A stretch of 5,232 nucleotides of DNA from Oscillospiraceae bacterium (GTDB lineage Bacteria > Bacillota > Clostridia > Oscillospirales > Ruminococcaceae): the NCBI GenBank assembly GCA_017410745.1, contig JAFPPJ010000169.1:1-5232 (forward strand), read 5' to 3'. The notes beneath the pieces were generated by a model, which had not been told where the DNA came from, made no database searches, and saw only the letters and a list, made by a program, of their open reading frames with translations. Positions 1 to 5,232 of this stretch are shown in pieces. The position numbers were made by a program, and so were the translations under genes. Every line of letters starts with the position of its first letter. Position 1 is the stretch's first letter.

Positions 1-534
1 AAATACGGATATGCCGCCGTGCTGGTTCGCAACGTTGTTGATGAGCTCCTGTATGAGCACCGTCTTTCCGACGCCCGCGCCGCCGAAAAGACCGATCTTT
101 CCGCCCTTGAGGTAGGGGCAGATAAGGTCTATTACCTTGATGCCTGTTTCAAGTATCTCGTTGGATACTGTCTGTTCCTCATAGGAGGGAGCTTTTCTGT
201 GGATGGGCCAGCGTTCCTCTGCTGCAGGAGCAGGGCCGTTGTCAACGGGCTCGCCGAGAAGGTTGAATATCCTTCCGAGAGTCTCCCTGCCAACGGGAAC
301 GGTTATGGGAGAGCCTGTATCCTTAGCGGGAGTGCCTCTGCGCAGTCCGTCCGTGGAGGACATGGCAACACAGCGCACCACATCGTCACCGATGTGCTGT
401 TCCACCTCGCAGACAAGCCTGTTGCCGTTGAGGTCTATCTCTATCGCATTGAGCAGCTTGGGCAGATTTTCCTTATCAAAGCGGATATCTACCACTGCGC
501 CGATTATCTGGACTACCTGTCCGTAGTTTTCCAT
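1..534 (-). CDS. atpD: F1 ATP synthase subunit beta, N-terminal part (cut by window edge)
   Basis: This is the catalytic subunit of F1, three copies per enzyme, which makes or hydrolyses ATP at the beta/alpha interface on the cytoplasmic face of the membrane. Reading leftward from the ATG at 534 gives 178 uninterrupted codons that run off the window edge. The protein starts MENYGQVVQIIGAVVDIRF, the usual beta-barrel opening. The segment GRIFNLLGEPVDNGP lies near residues 87-101, and the Walker A loop GGAGVGKT is at residues 151-158, with the phosphate-binding lysine at 157. The Walker B region, the DELSEED lever and the C-terminal domain lie outside the window, so their integrity cannot be judged. 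The start is supported by AAGGA at 544-548, nine bases upstream. It is the last gene seen in the operon, 63 bases after atpG, and that gap holds a strong hairpin. atpC probably follows beyond the edge. The identification is certain; only the missing part is unknown. Confidence 0.97.
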   Translation of the reverse strand, partial: MENYGQVVQIIGAVVDIRFDKENLPKLLNAIEIDLNGNRLVCEVEQHIGDDVVRCVAMSSTDGLRRGTPAKDTGSPITVPVGRETLGRIFNLLGEPVDNGPAPAAEERWPIHRKAPSYEEQTVSNEILETGIKVIDLICPYLKGGKIGLFGGAGVGKTVLIQELINNVANQHGGISVF

Positions 535-555
535 CGTATCTGTTCCTTATCTTTG

Positions 556-582
556 TTTTCCCCGCTGATATGGCGGGGAAAA
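556..582 (-). promoter_or_regulatory. Intercistronic hairpin between atpG and atpD
   Basis: A perfect inverted repeat has 10-base arms, TTTTCCCCGC at 556-565 and GCGGGGAAAA at 573-582, around a 7-base loop. It lies in the largest gap of the operon. In the transcript, the downstream arm ends in an A-run and is followed by CAAAGATAAGG, not by a U-run, so it does not look like an intrinsic terminator for the operon. It ends 7 bases before the atpD AAGGA, leaving that site open. An RNA-stability or processing element that sets atpD relative to atpG is a possible role. That role is inference; the structure is seen directly. Confidence 0.6.
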
Positions 583-597
583 TAGGTTTGATGCTTT

Positions 598-1458
598 TTA
601 TACGCTGTTTGCGCCGCCGACTATCTCGGTGATCTCCTGAGTGATAGCCGCCTGTCTTGCGCGGTTGTAGGAAAGGGAAAGATCATCTATCATGATCTGT
701 GCATTGTCCGAAGCGTTTTCCATGGCATTTCGCCTTGAAGCCTGCTCCGAGGCGAAGGAGTCGATTATCGCACCGTATATCATGCCGCTTATGAACCTGG
801 GCACGATGTGGTCGAATACAAACGCAGCCGAGGGCTCATATACGGGTATCTCCTTCAGGCCTGAGGGGGCATGGGGGATATCCACGGGGAGTATCGCCAG
901 TGATGCCGCGGTCTGCGTGATGGGCGATACATAGTTGGTGTAGAAAAGCTCTGCCTGCTTTATCCTTCCGTGGGTGTAGGCAAAGACCACATCATCCGCT
1001 ATCTCCGCGGTATCATGTATCTTCACGGTCTCCGCTATCTGGGAATAGGCAGCAAACATAGTGTACCTGCGCTTTATATAGTACTCGCAGGCCTTTCTGC
1101 CTATGGCAAGTATCTCCACATTGTCGATACCGCCCAGTTCCTGTATGCGGGCATCCACCAGCTTGAATATGCTCGAGTTGAAACCGCCTGCAAGGCCTCT
1201 GTCACCTGCGATGACTATCAACAGGACACGGCCGTTCTCATTCGCCTTTTTGAAGGGGGAGAAGAAATCCGGATTTTCCGCCTGTATCTCACACATGGTC
1301 TCATAGAGTGCGTTGAAATAGGGGCGTGCATTATCCGCTCTTTCCTTTGCTTTCCTGAGCTTTGACGAAGCAACGAGCTGCATCGCCTTTGTTATCTGCA
1401 TAGTGGATTCGACGCTCTTTATCCATCGCCGGATCACTTTCATATTGCCGGAAGCCAT
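598..1458 (-). CDS. atpG: F1 ATP synthase subunit gamma
   Basis: This is the central rotor shaft of F1. It turns inside alpha3beta3 and links the c-ring to the catalytic sites. The product has 286 residues, normal for bacterial gamma. The N-terminal helix has the conserved IKSVESTMQITKAMQLVASS stretch (about residues 14-33). The central Rossmann-like domain contains AGDRGLAGGFN (about 84-94). The C-terminal helix ends in RARQAAITQEITEIVGGA, matching the gamma signature pattern I-T-x-E-x2-E-x3-G-A. The two terminal helices form the coiled-coil shaft. The start at 1458 is preferred over Met6 because AAAGGA (1465-1470) lies six bases upstream. This SD overlaps the atpA stop codon and the gap is only ten bases, so translation is probably coupled to atpA. 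No damage or unusual residues are seen. Confidence 0.98.
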   Translation of the reverse strand: MASGNMKVIRRWIKSVESTMQITKAMQLVASSKLRKAKERADNARPYFNALYETMCEIQAENPDFFSPFKKANENGRVLLIVIAGDRGLAGGFNSSIFKLVDARIQELGGIDNVEILAIGRKACEYYIKRRYTMFAAYSQIAETVKIHDTAEIADDVVFAYTHGRIKQAELFYTNYVSPITQTAASLAILPVDIPHAPSGLKEIPVYEPSAAFVFDHIVPRFISGMIYGAIIDSFASEQASRRNAMENASDNAQIMIDDLSLSYNRARQAAITQEITEIVGGANSV

Positions 1459-1464
1459 ATATTA

Positions 1465-1470
1465 TCCTTT
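1465..1470 (-). promoter_or_regulatory. atpG ribosome binding site overlapping the atpA stop
   Basis: AAAGGA on the minus strand lies six bases before the atpG ATG and shares two bases with the atpA TAA (1469-1471). A ribosome ending atpA would cover this site, which favours translational coupling of gamma to alpha. It also selects the first Met of atpG over the Met five codons later. Confidence 0.7.
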
Positions 1471-2980
1471 ATTTATTGAGAAATCTCTTTGTGAATTCCT
1501 CAAGCAGTTCTTTCAGACTGTTTTCCGTCTCCTCATCGAGGGCGCCTGTGGAATGTATCTTTTCGGATATCTCAGGCTTGTTGTCCGATGCGTAGCTGCG
1601 CAGTTCAGACTCGTATTCGCTAACCTTTGCAAGCTCTACCTCATCAAGGAATCCGTGGTTCACCGCATAGATTATCATGACCTGATCCGCTACATCGACA
1701 GGGCTGTTGCGGTTCTGTTTGAGCACTTCCACAACACGCTCACCGAGTGCGAGCCTGTCCTTGGTGTCCTTATCAAGGTCGGAGCCGAACTGGGAGAAGG
1801 ACTGGAGCTCTCTGTACTGTGAATATGTGAGCTTCAGTGAACCTGCCACCTTCTTCATGGCTTTTATCTGTGCAGCACCGCCGACTCTCGAAACCGAGAT
1901 ACCGGGGTTCACCGCAGGACGGATACCTGCATTGAACAGGTCTGTTTCAAGGAATACCTGACCGTCGGTGATGGATATGACATTGGTGGGTATATATGCG
2001 GATACGTCACCCGCCTGTGTCTCGATGACAGGCAGTGCAGTGATGGAGCCTCCGCCGTAATCCTCGGAAAGACAGCATGCACGCTCAAGGAGCCTTGAAT
2101 GGAGATAGAATACATCTCCGGGGTATGCCTCACGTCCGGGCGGGCGCTTGAGGAGCAGAGAAAGTGTTCTGTAAGCCACAGCATGCTTGGACAGATCGTC
2201 ATATACACAGAGCACGTCTTTTCCCTGTCTGAGGAAGTATTCGGCTATGGAAACGCCTGTATAGGGCGCAATGTACTGGAGAGGAGCAAGCTCGGATGCA
2301 CTTGCGGCAACTACTACCGTATAGTGCAGAGCGTCATTCTGCCTGAGCGTCTCCACCACATTTGCGACTGTGGAGCTCTTCTGACCGATAGCCACATACA
2401 CGCACAGCACATTCTTGTCATGCTGGTTGATGATGGTATCGAGAGCTATGGCAGTCTTACCTGTCTGCCTGTCACCGATGATGAGCTCACGCTGTCCCCT
2501 TCCGATGGGCACCATGCTGTCGATAGCCTTGATACCTGTCTGCAGGGGTCTGGAAACTGATTTTCTCGCAATGATGCCGTATGCGGGGCGTTCGATGGGG
2601 CTGCGCTCGGAAGCGTATATCTCGCCCTTGCCGTCTATGGGCTGACCCAGTGCATTTACAACACGGCCCAGCACTTCTTCGCCAACGGGAACGGAAACAA
2701 CGCTGCCCGTAGAGCGAACGGTATCGCCTTCGCGGATCTCGGAATCATCACCCAGCATAACAGCGGCAACGAAGTTCTCTTCAAGGTTCATCGCCATTGC
2801 ATAAACGCCGTTGTCGAATTTGAGCAGCTCACCCGACATACAGTTATCCAGACCGTATATCCTGGAGATACCGTCACCTATGGTAACGACTGTTCCGACC
2901 TCGGAATGTTCTGCCTTGCTGTTGAAATTCCTGATCCTGTTCTTGATTATTCCTGTAATTTCTTCAGGACGCAAATTCAT
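1469..2980 (-). CDS. atpA: F1 ATP synthase subunit alpha
   Basis: This is the non-catalytic nucleotide-binding subunit of F1, three copies per enzyme. It alternates with beta and supplies the arginine finger to the catalytic sites. From the ATG at 2980 the product has 503 residues, the family's usual length, and starts MNLRPEEITGIIKNRI. The Walker A loop GDRQTGKT falls at residues 169-176, the same numbering as E. coli alpha. The Walker B strand LCVYDD is at about 257-262. The alpha signature PAVNPGISVSRVGGAAQ is at about 356-372, with the arginine finger near residue 365. The open frame extends 18 codons further upstream to 3034, but that extension runs into atpH, has no family resemblance and is rejected. 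A strong SD, GGAGGT at 2987-2992, lies six bases before the chosen ATG. Spacing to atpH is 28 bases and to atpG ten bases. Confidence 0.98.
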   Translation of the reverse strand: MNLRPEEITGIIKNRIRNFNSKAEHSEVGTVVTIGDGISRIYGLDNCMSGELLKFDNGVYAMAMNLEENFVAAVMLGDDSEIREGDTVRSTGSVVSVPVGEEVLGRVVNALGQPIDGKGEIYASERSPIERPAYGIIARKSVSRPLQTGIKAIDSMVPIGRGQRELIIGDRQTGKTAIALDTIINQHDKNVLCVYVAIGQKSSTVANVVETLRQNDALHYTVVVAASASELAPLQYIAPYTGVSIAEYFLRQGKDVLCVYDDLSKHAVAYRTLSLLLKRPPGREAYPGDVFYLHSRLLERACCLSEDYGGGSITALPVIETQAGDVSAYIPTNVISITDGQVFLETDLFNAGIRPAVNPGISVSRVGGAAQIKAMKKVAGSLKLTYSQYRELQSFSQFGSDLDKDTKDRLALGERVVEVLKQNRNSPVDVADQVMIIYAVNHGFLDEVELAKVSEYESELRSYASDNKPEISEKIHSTGALDEETENSLKELLEEFTKRFLNK

Positions 2981-3001
2981 TCTGATACCTCCGTATCCAG
3001 A
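2981..3001 (-). promoter_or_regulatory. atpA ribosome binding site displayed in a hairpin loop
   Basis: The bases just before the atpA ATG form a near-perfect inverted repeat. In the transcript, TCT, a bulged G, then GATAC pair with GTATC then AGA, around a GGAG tetraloop. That gives an 8-pair stem with one bulge. The loop is the core of the GGAGGT SD, and the 3' arm ends on the base before ATG. This could present the SD or, alternatively, hinder the ribosome. The pairing is seen; the effect is inference. The site clearly decides the atpA start. Confidence 0.55.
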
Positions 3002-3008
3002 GGAGTGA

Positions 3009-3539
3009 TTAACTGCCGATGTCCGTGTTTGCACGGCTCAGCTTGGAGCGCACAGACCCGTCGATCAGCTTATCGCCTATACGGACTATAACGCCGCCTA
3101 TGATGGAAGGATCGACCTTTTCGGTCATGATGACCCTTTTGCTGCTGCCTGATTCGAGTTTTGCCTTGAGCCTTTCCCTTGCGGCCGCATCAAGGGGAAC
3201 GGCTGTGGTGACCGTAGCCTCAGCGATGCCGTGTGCCTCATTGTACAGGTCGCGGAACGCCTCGGTGATCTCAGCGACAGATCCTGCCCTGCCCTCCTCA
3301 CAGAGGACGCACAGGAAATTCACCATAGTAGTACAGGCCTGGGAGCCGAAGACGCTGTTTATTATATCGATGCGTTCTTCATTGGAGAAGGCGGGAGATG
3401 TCATCACCTCGCGCAGCTCGGGAGTTTCATCCATGAGCCGCCCGACTTCGGTGATCTCATCGAGGAGCTGCTGCTCCTGACCATCCTCTGCCGCTATCTC
3501 ATAAAGAGCCTGCGCATATACCTTAGAATACTGCTGCAT
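3009..3539 (-). CDS. atpH: F1Fo ATP synthase subunit delta (OSCP)
   Basis: This is the peripheral-stalk cap that joins the top of alpha3beta3 to the C-terminus of the b dimer, one copy per enzyme. The product has 176 residues, the family norm. The N-terminal helical domain begins QQYSKVYAQALYEIA. The C-terminal domain carries the delta/OSCP signature, about residues 142-167, starting VDPSIIGGVIVRIGDKLIDG. The ATG at 3539 is the only sensible start, yet no convincing SD precedes it: the upstream bases are TTTGTGATAGCTT. It starts six bases after the atpF stop and in the same frame, so reinitiation by ribosomes finishing atpF is the likely route. Its stop lies 28 bases before the atpA start. 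Identification is secure. Confidence 0.97.
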   Translation of the reverse strand: MQQYSKVYAQALYEIAAEDGQEQQLLDEITEVGRLMDETPELREVMTSPAFSNEERIDIINSVFGSQACTTMVNFLCVLCEEGRAGSVAEITEAFRDLYNEAHGIAEATVTTAVPLDAAARERLKAKLESGSSKRVIMTEKVDPSIIGGVIVRIGDKLIDGSVRSKLSRANTDIGS

Positions 3540-3548
3540 AAGCTATCA
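3540..3548 (-). promoter_or_regulatory. In-frame tandem stop junction atpF/atpH
   Basis: The transcript reads TGA TAG CTT ATG: atpF ends in two consecutive in-frame stops and atpH starts two codons after the first stop, in the same frame. No SD is visible for atpH. The arrangement fits termination and reinitiation, and the double stop guards against readthrough into a b-delta fusion. Confidence 0.6.
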
Positions 3549-4043
3549 CAAATTATCAATAAAATCGTTTATCAGCTTTTCCTGAGTACCGTCTTTCTCG
3601 ACCTCTCTGCCGATGATCTTGCCTGCAAGCTCTACGGCGATATCGGAGATCTCACCCTTGACCTCATTGACAGCTCTCGAACGCTCGCGCTCGATCTCGT
3701 TGTTTGCACGGGTGATGATGTTCTCGGCCTCAGTCTTTGCTCCTGCAACTATCTCGTCACTGCGGGTCTGAGCACGCTCTGTGGCGGTCTTTATGATCCT
3801 TGCGGATTCTTCCTTTGCCATAGAGAGCTTTTCTGTGTACTCCTCCTGCAGCGCATGCGCACTTTCAAGAGTCTTGTCCGCATCCTCGTAGGTCTTTGCG
3901 ACCTCGCCCTTGCGCTGCTCGACGATCTTGTTCACAGGCTCAAACAGGAACTTCTTGAAAAGCAGAAGAAGTATAAATGTGTTTATCAGCACACCTATTA
4001 TGGTGGTAGGCTCTATGCTGAAAAACTGAAATGTTACATCCAT
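3546..4043 (-). CDS. atpF: Fo ATP synthase subunit b
   Basis: This is the membrane-anchored peripheral-stalk subunit, a dimer in most bacteria, which holds F1 still against the rotating c-ring. The product has 165 residues, typical for b. One N-terminal membrane helix runs over about residues 14-30 (IIGVLINTFILLLLF), followed by the conserved basic-hydrophobic turn KKFLFEPVNKIVEQRK. A long, charged, heptad-like helix (about 40-130) forms the coiled coil. The C-terminal EISDIAVELAGKIIGREV region is the usual delta-binding end. The start at 4043 is the first ATG after an upstream in-frame stop and gives the expected short N-terminus. Its initiation signal is odd: AAAGGA lies one base before the ATG, and the other candidate, AGGG, is eight bases away. 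It lies 32 bases after atpE. Confidence 0.97.
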   Translation of the reverse strand: MDVTFQFFSIEPTTIIGVLINTFILLLLFKKFLFEPVNKIVEQRKGEVAKTYEDADKTLESAHALQEEYTEKLSMAKEESARIIKTATERAQTRSDEIVAGAKTEAENIITRANNEIERERSRAVNEVKGEISDIAVELAGKIIGREVEKDGTQEKLINDFIDNL

Positions 4044-4050
4044 ATCCTTT
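4034..4050 (-). promoter_or_regulatory. atpF initiation region with an overlapping ATG-TAA
   Basis: The transcript reads AAAGGATATGGATGTAA. The atpF ATG (4041-4043) is one base after AAAGGA, too close for ordinary SD pairing. A second, out-of-frame ATG four bases on (4037-4039) is five bases after AAAGGA, a normal spacing, and is followed at once by TAA. The weak upstream AGGG may be the real atpF SD. Sequence seen directly; any damping effect on b synthesis is inference. Confidence 0.45.
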
Positions 4051-4075
4051 ACCCTGTATGTCTTTTACGCTGTGA

Positions 4076-4366
4076 TCAGCCGAGATGCTTGAGGAAGGGG
4101 TTTACAAACAGAAGAACGATACCTACGAAAAGGCCGTAGATACCTGTGGACTCTGCGATAGCACAACCAACATACATCGTGGATGTTGCTGATGAACGTG
4201 CCTCGGGCTGTCTGCCGATGGTCTCGATCGCCTTGCCGACAGCAAAGCCTTCACCGATACCGGGGCCTATACCTGCGATGAGTGCCAGGCCTGCGCCTAT
4301 GCCCTGACCTGCAAGAACGATAGCTTTTGCTATGAGCATTGTCTGCTCGTATGTCATCTGTTCCAT
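4076..4366 (-). CDS. atpE: Fo ATP synthase subunit c, sodium-type with two carboxylates
   Basis: This is the rotor-ring subunit, a two-helix membrane hairpin in about ten or more copies that carries the coupling ion past subunit a. The product has 96 residues, slightly long because of the N-terminal MEQMTYEQTM. Helix 1 contains GAGLALIAGIGPGIGEG. The polar loop is GRQPEAR (51-57). Helix 2 has AIAESTGIYG, with the essential glutamate at 72. Shifted by seven residues, the binding positions of the sodium-driven Ilyobacter tartaricus c subunit (Q32, V63, E65, S66, T67, Y70) become E39, I70, E72, S73, T74 and Y77. Only the helix-1 Gln is changed, to Glu, as in the two-carboxylate Fusobacterium nucleatum rotor. 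This predicts Na+ coupling, though proton use is not excluded. GAGGT at 4373-4377, six bases upstream, supports the start. Confidence 0.97.
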   Translation of the reverse strand: MEQMTYEQTMLIAKAIVLAGQGIGAGLALIAGIGPGIGEGFAVGKAIETIGRQPEARSSATSTMYVGCAIAESTGIYGLFVGIVLLFVNPFLKHLG

Positions 4367-4402
4367 AACTATACCTCATTTATATAATTTTCAGTTTATC
4401 CG
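4367..4402 (-). promoter_or_regulatory. A+T-rich atpE leader with strong ribosome binding site
   Basis: The 36-base atpB-atpE gap is about 25% G+C, lower than the flanking genes, has no obvious pairing, and ends in GAGGT (4373-4377) six bases before ATG. An open A/U-rich leader ahead of atpE is a known way, in E. coli, to raise c-subunit translation to match its high copy number. The same role here is inferred. Confidence 0.5.
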
Positions 4403-5182
4403 TTAATCTTTCTGAGCCGCTATGCTCACATACGCCATAGTCAGCATGATGAAAACATAGGACTGTATGGTGCTCGAGAAGAAGTCGAAGTACACCGACA
4501 GCACCGCAGGGGCACCTATCTGGAATACCTTGAAATAATCAAAGGCCACAAAGTTGAGCCCTATCAGATTATAGACCACATTACTGAGCAGTGTCAGCGC
4601 TGCATACACTATGCTGGTGATTATCATACCGCTGGAGATGTTGCCGAACATACGAAGGGCCATAGCCGTAGGCGTTGCCACTTCACTCAGCAGATTTATT
4701 GGCAGCAGCACGGGCACAGGGTCCAGGAAGCTCTTTGCATAGCCCAGCGGCCCGTTGGTCTTCACCTTATAGTATGTGATGAGCGTAAATGTTATGAATG
4801 CCCATGTACCCGTACAGTTTATATCGGCTGTCATGCTCCTGAAACCGATAACGCTCATAAGGGAGCCTATCAGTGCAAAGGAGAACAATGTGGCGATATA
4901 CGGGGCAAAGCCTATCATATTCTCGCCCATGTTGGTCTTTACAAGGTCATTGAAGAAGCTTACGAACCACTCCGCCAGCACCTGCCGCTTTGATGTGGGC
5001 TTAACCTTCAGATCAGATGTAAGGAATTTTATCAGGACAAAGAGTATGATGATAACGAGCCAACCCGTAACCACCGTCTCGGATATGGCAAATATCTCAT
5101 TGCCGCCCTGAGAAAAGACTATCATCTTCCGGGGACCCACAACATCGACCGTAAGCTCGGTGTTGTAACCTGTTCCGTTCAC
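4403..5182 (-). CDS. atpB: Fo ATP synthase subunit a
   Basis: This is the membrane stator that forms the ion half-channels against the c-ring. The frame from 5182 gives 259 residues. The N-terminus (to about 35) should be outside the membrane. Hydrophobic segments follow at about 38-55, 92-114, 125-138, 153-170, 173-205 and 222-256. The essential arginine is R177 in ALRMFGNISSGM (E. coli R210), and Q240 matches E. coli Q252. E. coli E219 and H245 are replaced by M186 and D233. The start is GTG, with only a weak upstream AAGTGA and an in-frame TAA three codons before it. GTG at codon 15 and ATG at codon 20 (5125) are alternatives. GTG at 5182 keeps an N-terminal stretch that resembles homologues (DVVGPRK before the first helix). 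The family assignment is firm; the start is moderately sure. Confidence 0.95.
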   Translation of the reverse strand: MNGTGYNTELTVDVVGPRKMIVFSQGGNEIFAISETVVTGWLVIIILFVLIKFLTSDLKVKPTSKRQVLAEWFVSFFNDLVKTNMGENMIGFAPYIATLFSFALIGSLMSVIGFRSMTADINCTGTWAFITFTLITYYKVKTNGPLGYAKSFLDPVPVLLPINLLSEVATPTAMALRMFGNISSGMIITSIVYAALTLLSNVVYNLIGLNFVAFDYFKVFQIGAPAVLSVYFDFFSSTIQSYVFIMLTMAYVSIAAQKD

Positions 5183-5232
5183 GTTTTATATCACTTCACT
5201 TTCGCAAAGTCAGTTTTTCTTATCCTTTTTTC
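5183..5232 (-). other. Upstream edge of the operon: possible tail of a preceding gene
   Basis: Fifty A-rich bases (on the minus strand) precede atpB. Two minus-strand frames stay open from the window edge and then stop. One ends with the codons for KKDKKN and a TGA; the other ends in DFAKVK with a TGA at 5191-5193, eight bases before atpB. Either could be the lysine-rich C-terminus of an upstream gene such as atpI, but so few residues cannot identify it. There is also a small repeat, ACTTT-CGC-AAAGT, at 5198-5210. A weak promoter-like pair, CTGACT (5208-5213) and TATAAA (5185-5190) 17 bases apart, would start RNA inside atpB and is not convincing. Confidence 0.25.

Noticed and set aside
556..582. 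Intrinsic terminator between atpG and atpD
   Set aside because: In the direction of transcription the stem is followed by CAAAGATAAGG, with no U-run, and an essential gene of the same complex follows directly.
19..585. 188-codon open frame on the plus strand
   Set aside because: It lies antisense to atpD, whose minus-strand frame gives a clear beta subunit with the GGAGVGKT loop. The plus-strand product resembles nothing.
1403..2560. Plus-strand open frames at 1403-1822 and 2099-2560, and a minus-strand one at 1909-2208
   Set aside because: All overlap the conserved atpA coding sequence in other frames, and none has a recognisable product.
2981..3034. 18-codon N-terminal extension of atpA
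   Set aside because: It would overlap atpH and adds residues with no family counterpart. It also ignores the strong GGAGGT placed six bases before the internal ATG that gives the standard length and numbering.
3231..4139. 302-codon open frame on the plus strand
   Set aside because: It is fully antisense to atpH and atpF, which are unmistakable genes. Its translation is rich in Leu and Cys with no family resemblance. It is a shadow of codon bias on the other strand.
5185..5213. Operon promoter CTGACT-17-TATAAA upstream of atpB
   Set aside because: The predicted RNA start falls inside the first codons of atpB, and the -35 match is poor. In A/T-rich sequence such a pair is easily found by chance.
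1..5232. A hidden novel system, mobile element or cargo gene within the operon
   Set aside because: Every gap is 63 bases or less and all seven frames are standard ATP synthase subunits in the classical order, so there is no room for an unknown gene.

Overview
The window holds most of one bacterial F1Fo ATP synthase (atp) operon, all on the minus strand, so it is transcribed from right to left. In transcription order it contains atpB (a), atpE (c), atpF (b), atpH (delta), atpA (alpha), atpG (gamma) and the first 178 codons of atpD (beta). This is the classical B-E-F-H-A-G-D order. atpC (epsilon) would be expected just beyond the left edge. Any atpI-like gene would lie beyond the right edge, where only 50 bases remain. 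There are no RNA genes, mobile elements, CRISPR arrays or long non-coding stretches. The largest gap is 63 bases, between atpG and atpD.

The proteins are normal in length and keep the expected key residues: the subunit a arginine, the c-ring glutamate, the Walker A loops of alpha and beta, and the gamma and delta C-terminal signatures. The enzyme should couple ion flow through the a/c interface to rotation of c-ring and gamma, and so to ATP synthesis (or the reverse) on alpha3beta3. Subunits b2 and delta form the outer stalk. The most informative feature is the c subunit, which carries the AESTGIY sodium-binding signature and has Glu instead of Gln at the helix-1 position. This is the 'two-carboxylate' form known from the sodium-driven Fusobacterium nucleatum rotor, so a sodium-coupled enzyme is a reasonable inference.

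The organism looks like an anaerobic Firmicute, probably a clostridial (Ruminococcus/Oscillospiraceae-like) bacterium. This rests on the sodium-type c subunit, the style of the alpha, beta and a sequences, the intermediate base composition and the frequent use of ATA for Ile. It is an inference, not a firm identification.

The junctions between genes are more distinctive than the genes. The atpA Shine-Dalgarno (SD) sequence sits in the loop of a small hairpin touching its start codon. atpF has an SD placed better for an out-of-frame ATG-TAA than for its own ATG. atpF and atpH are in the same frame, separated by tandem stops. A perfect 10-bp hairpin lies between atpG and atpD. I see no undescribed multi-gene system here.
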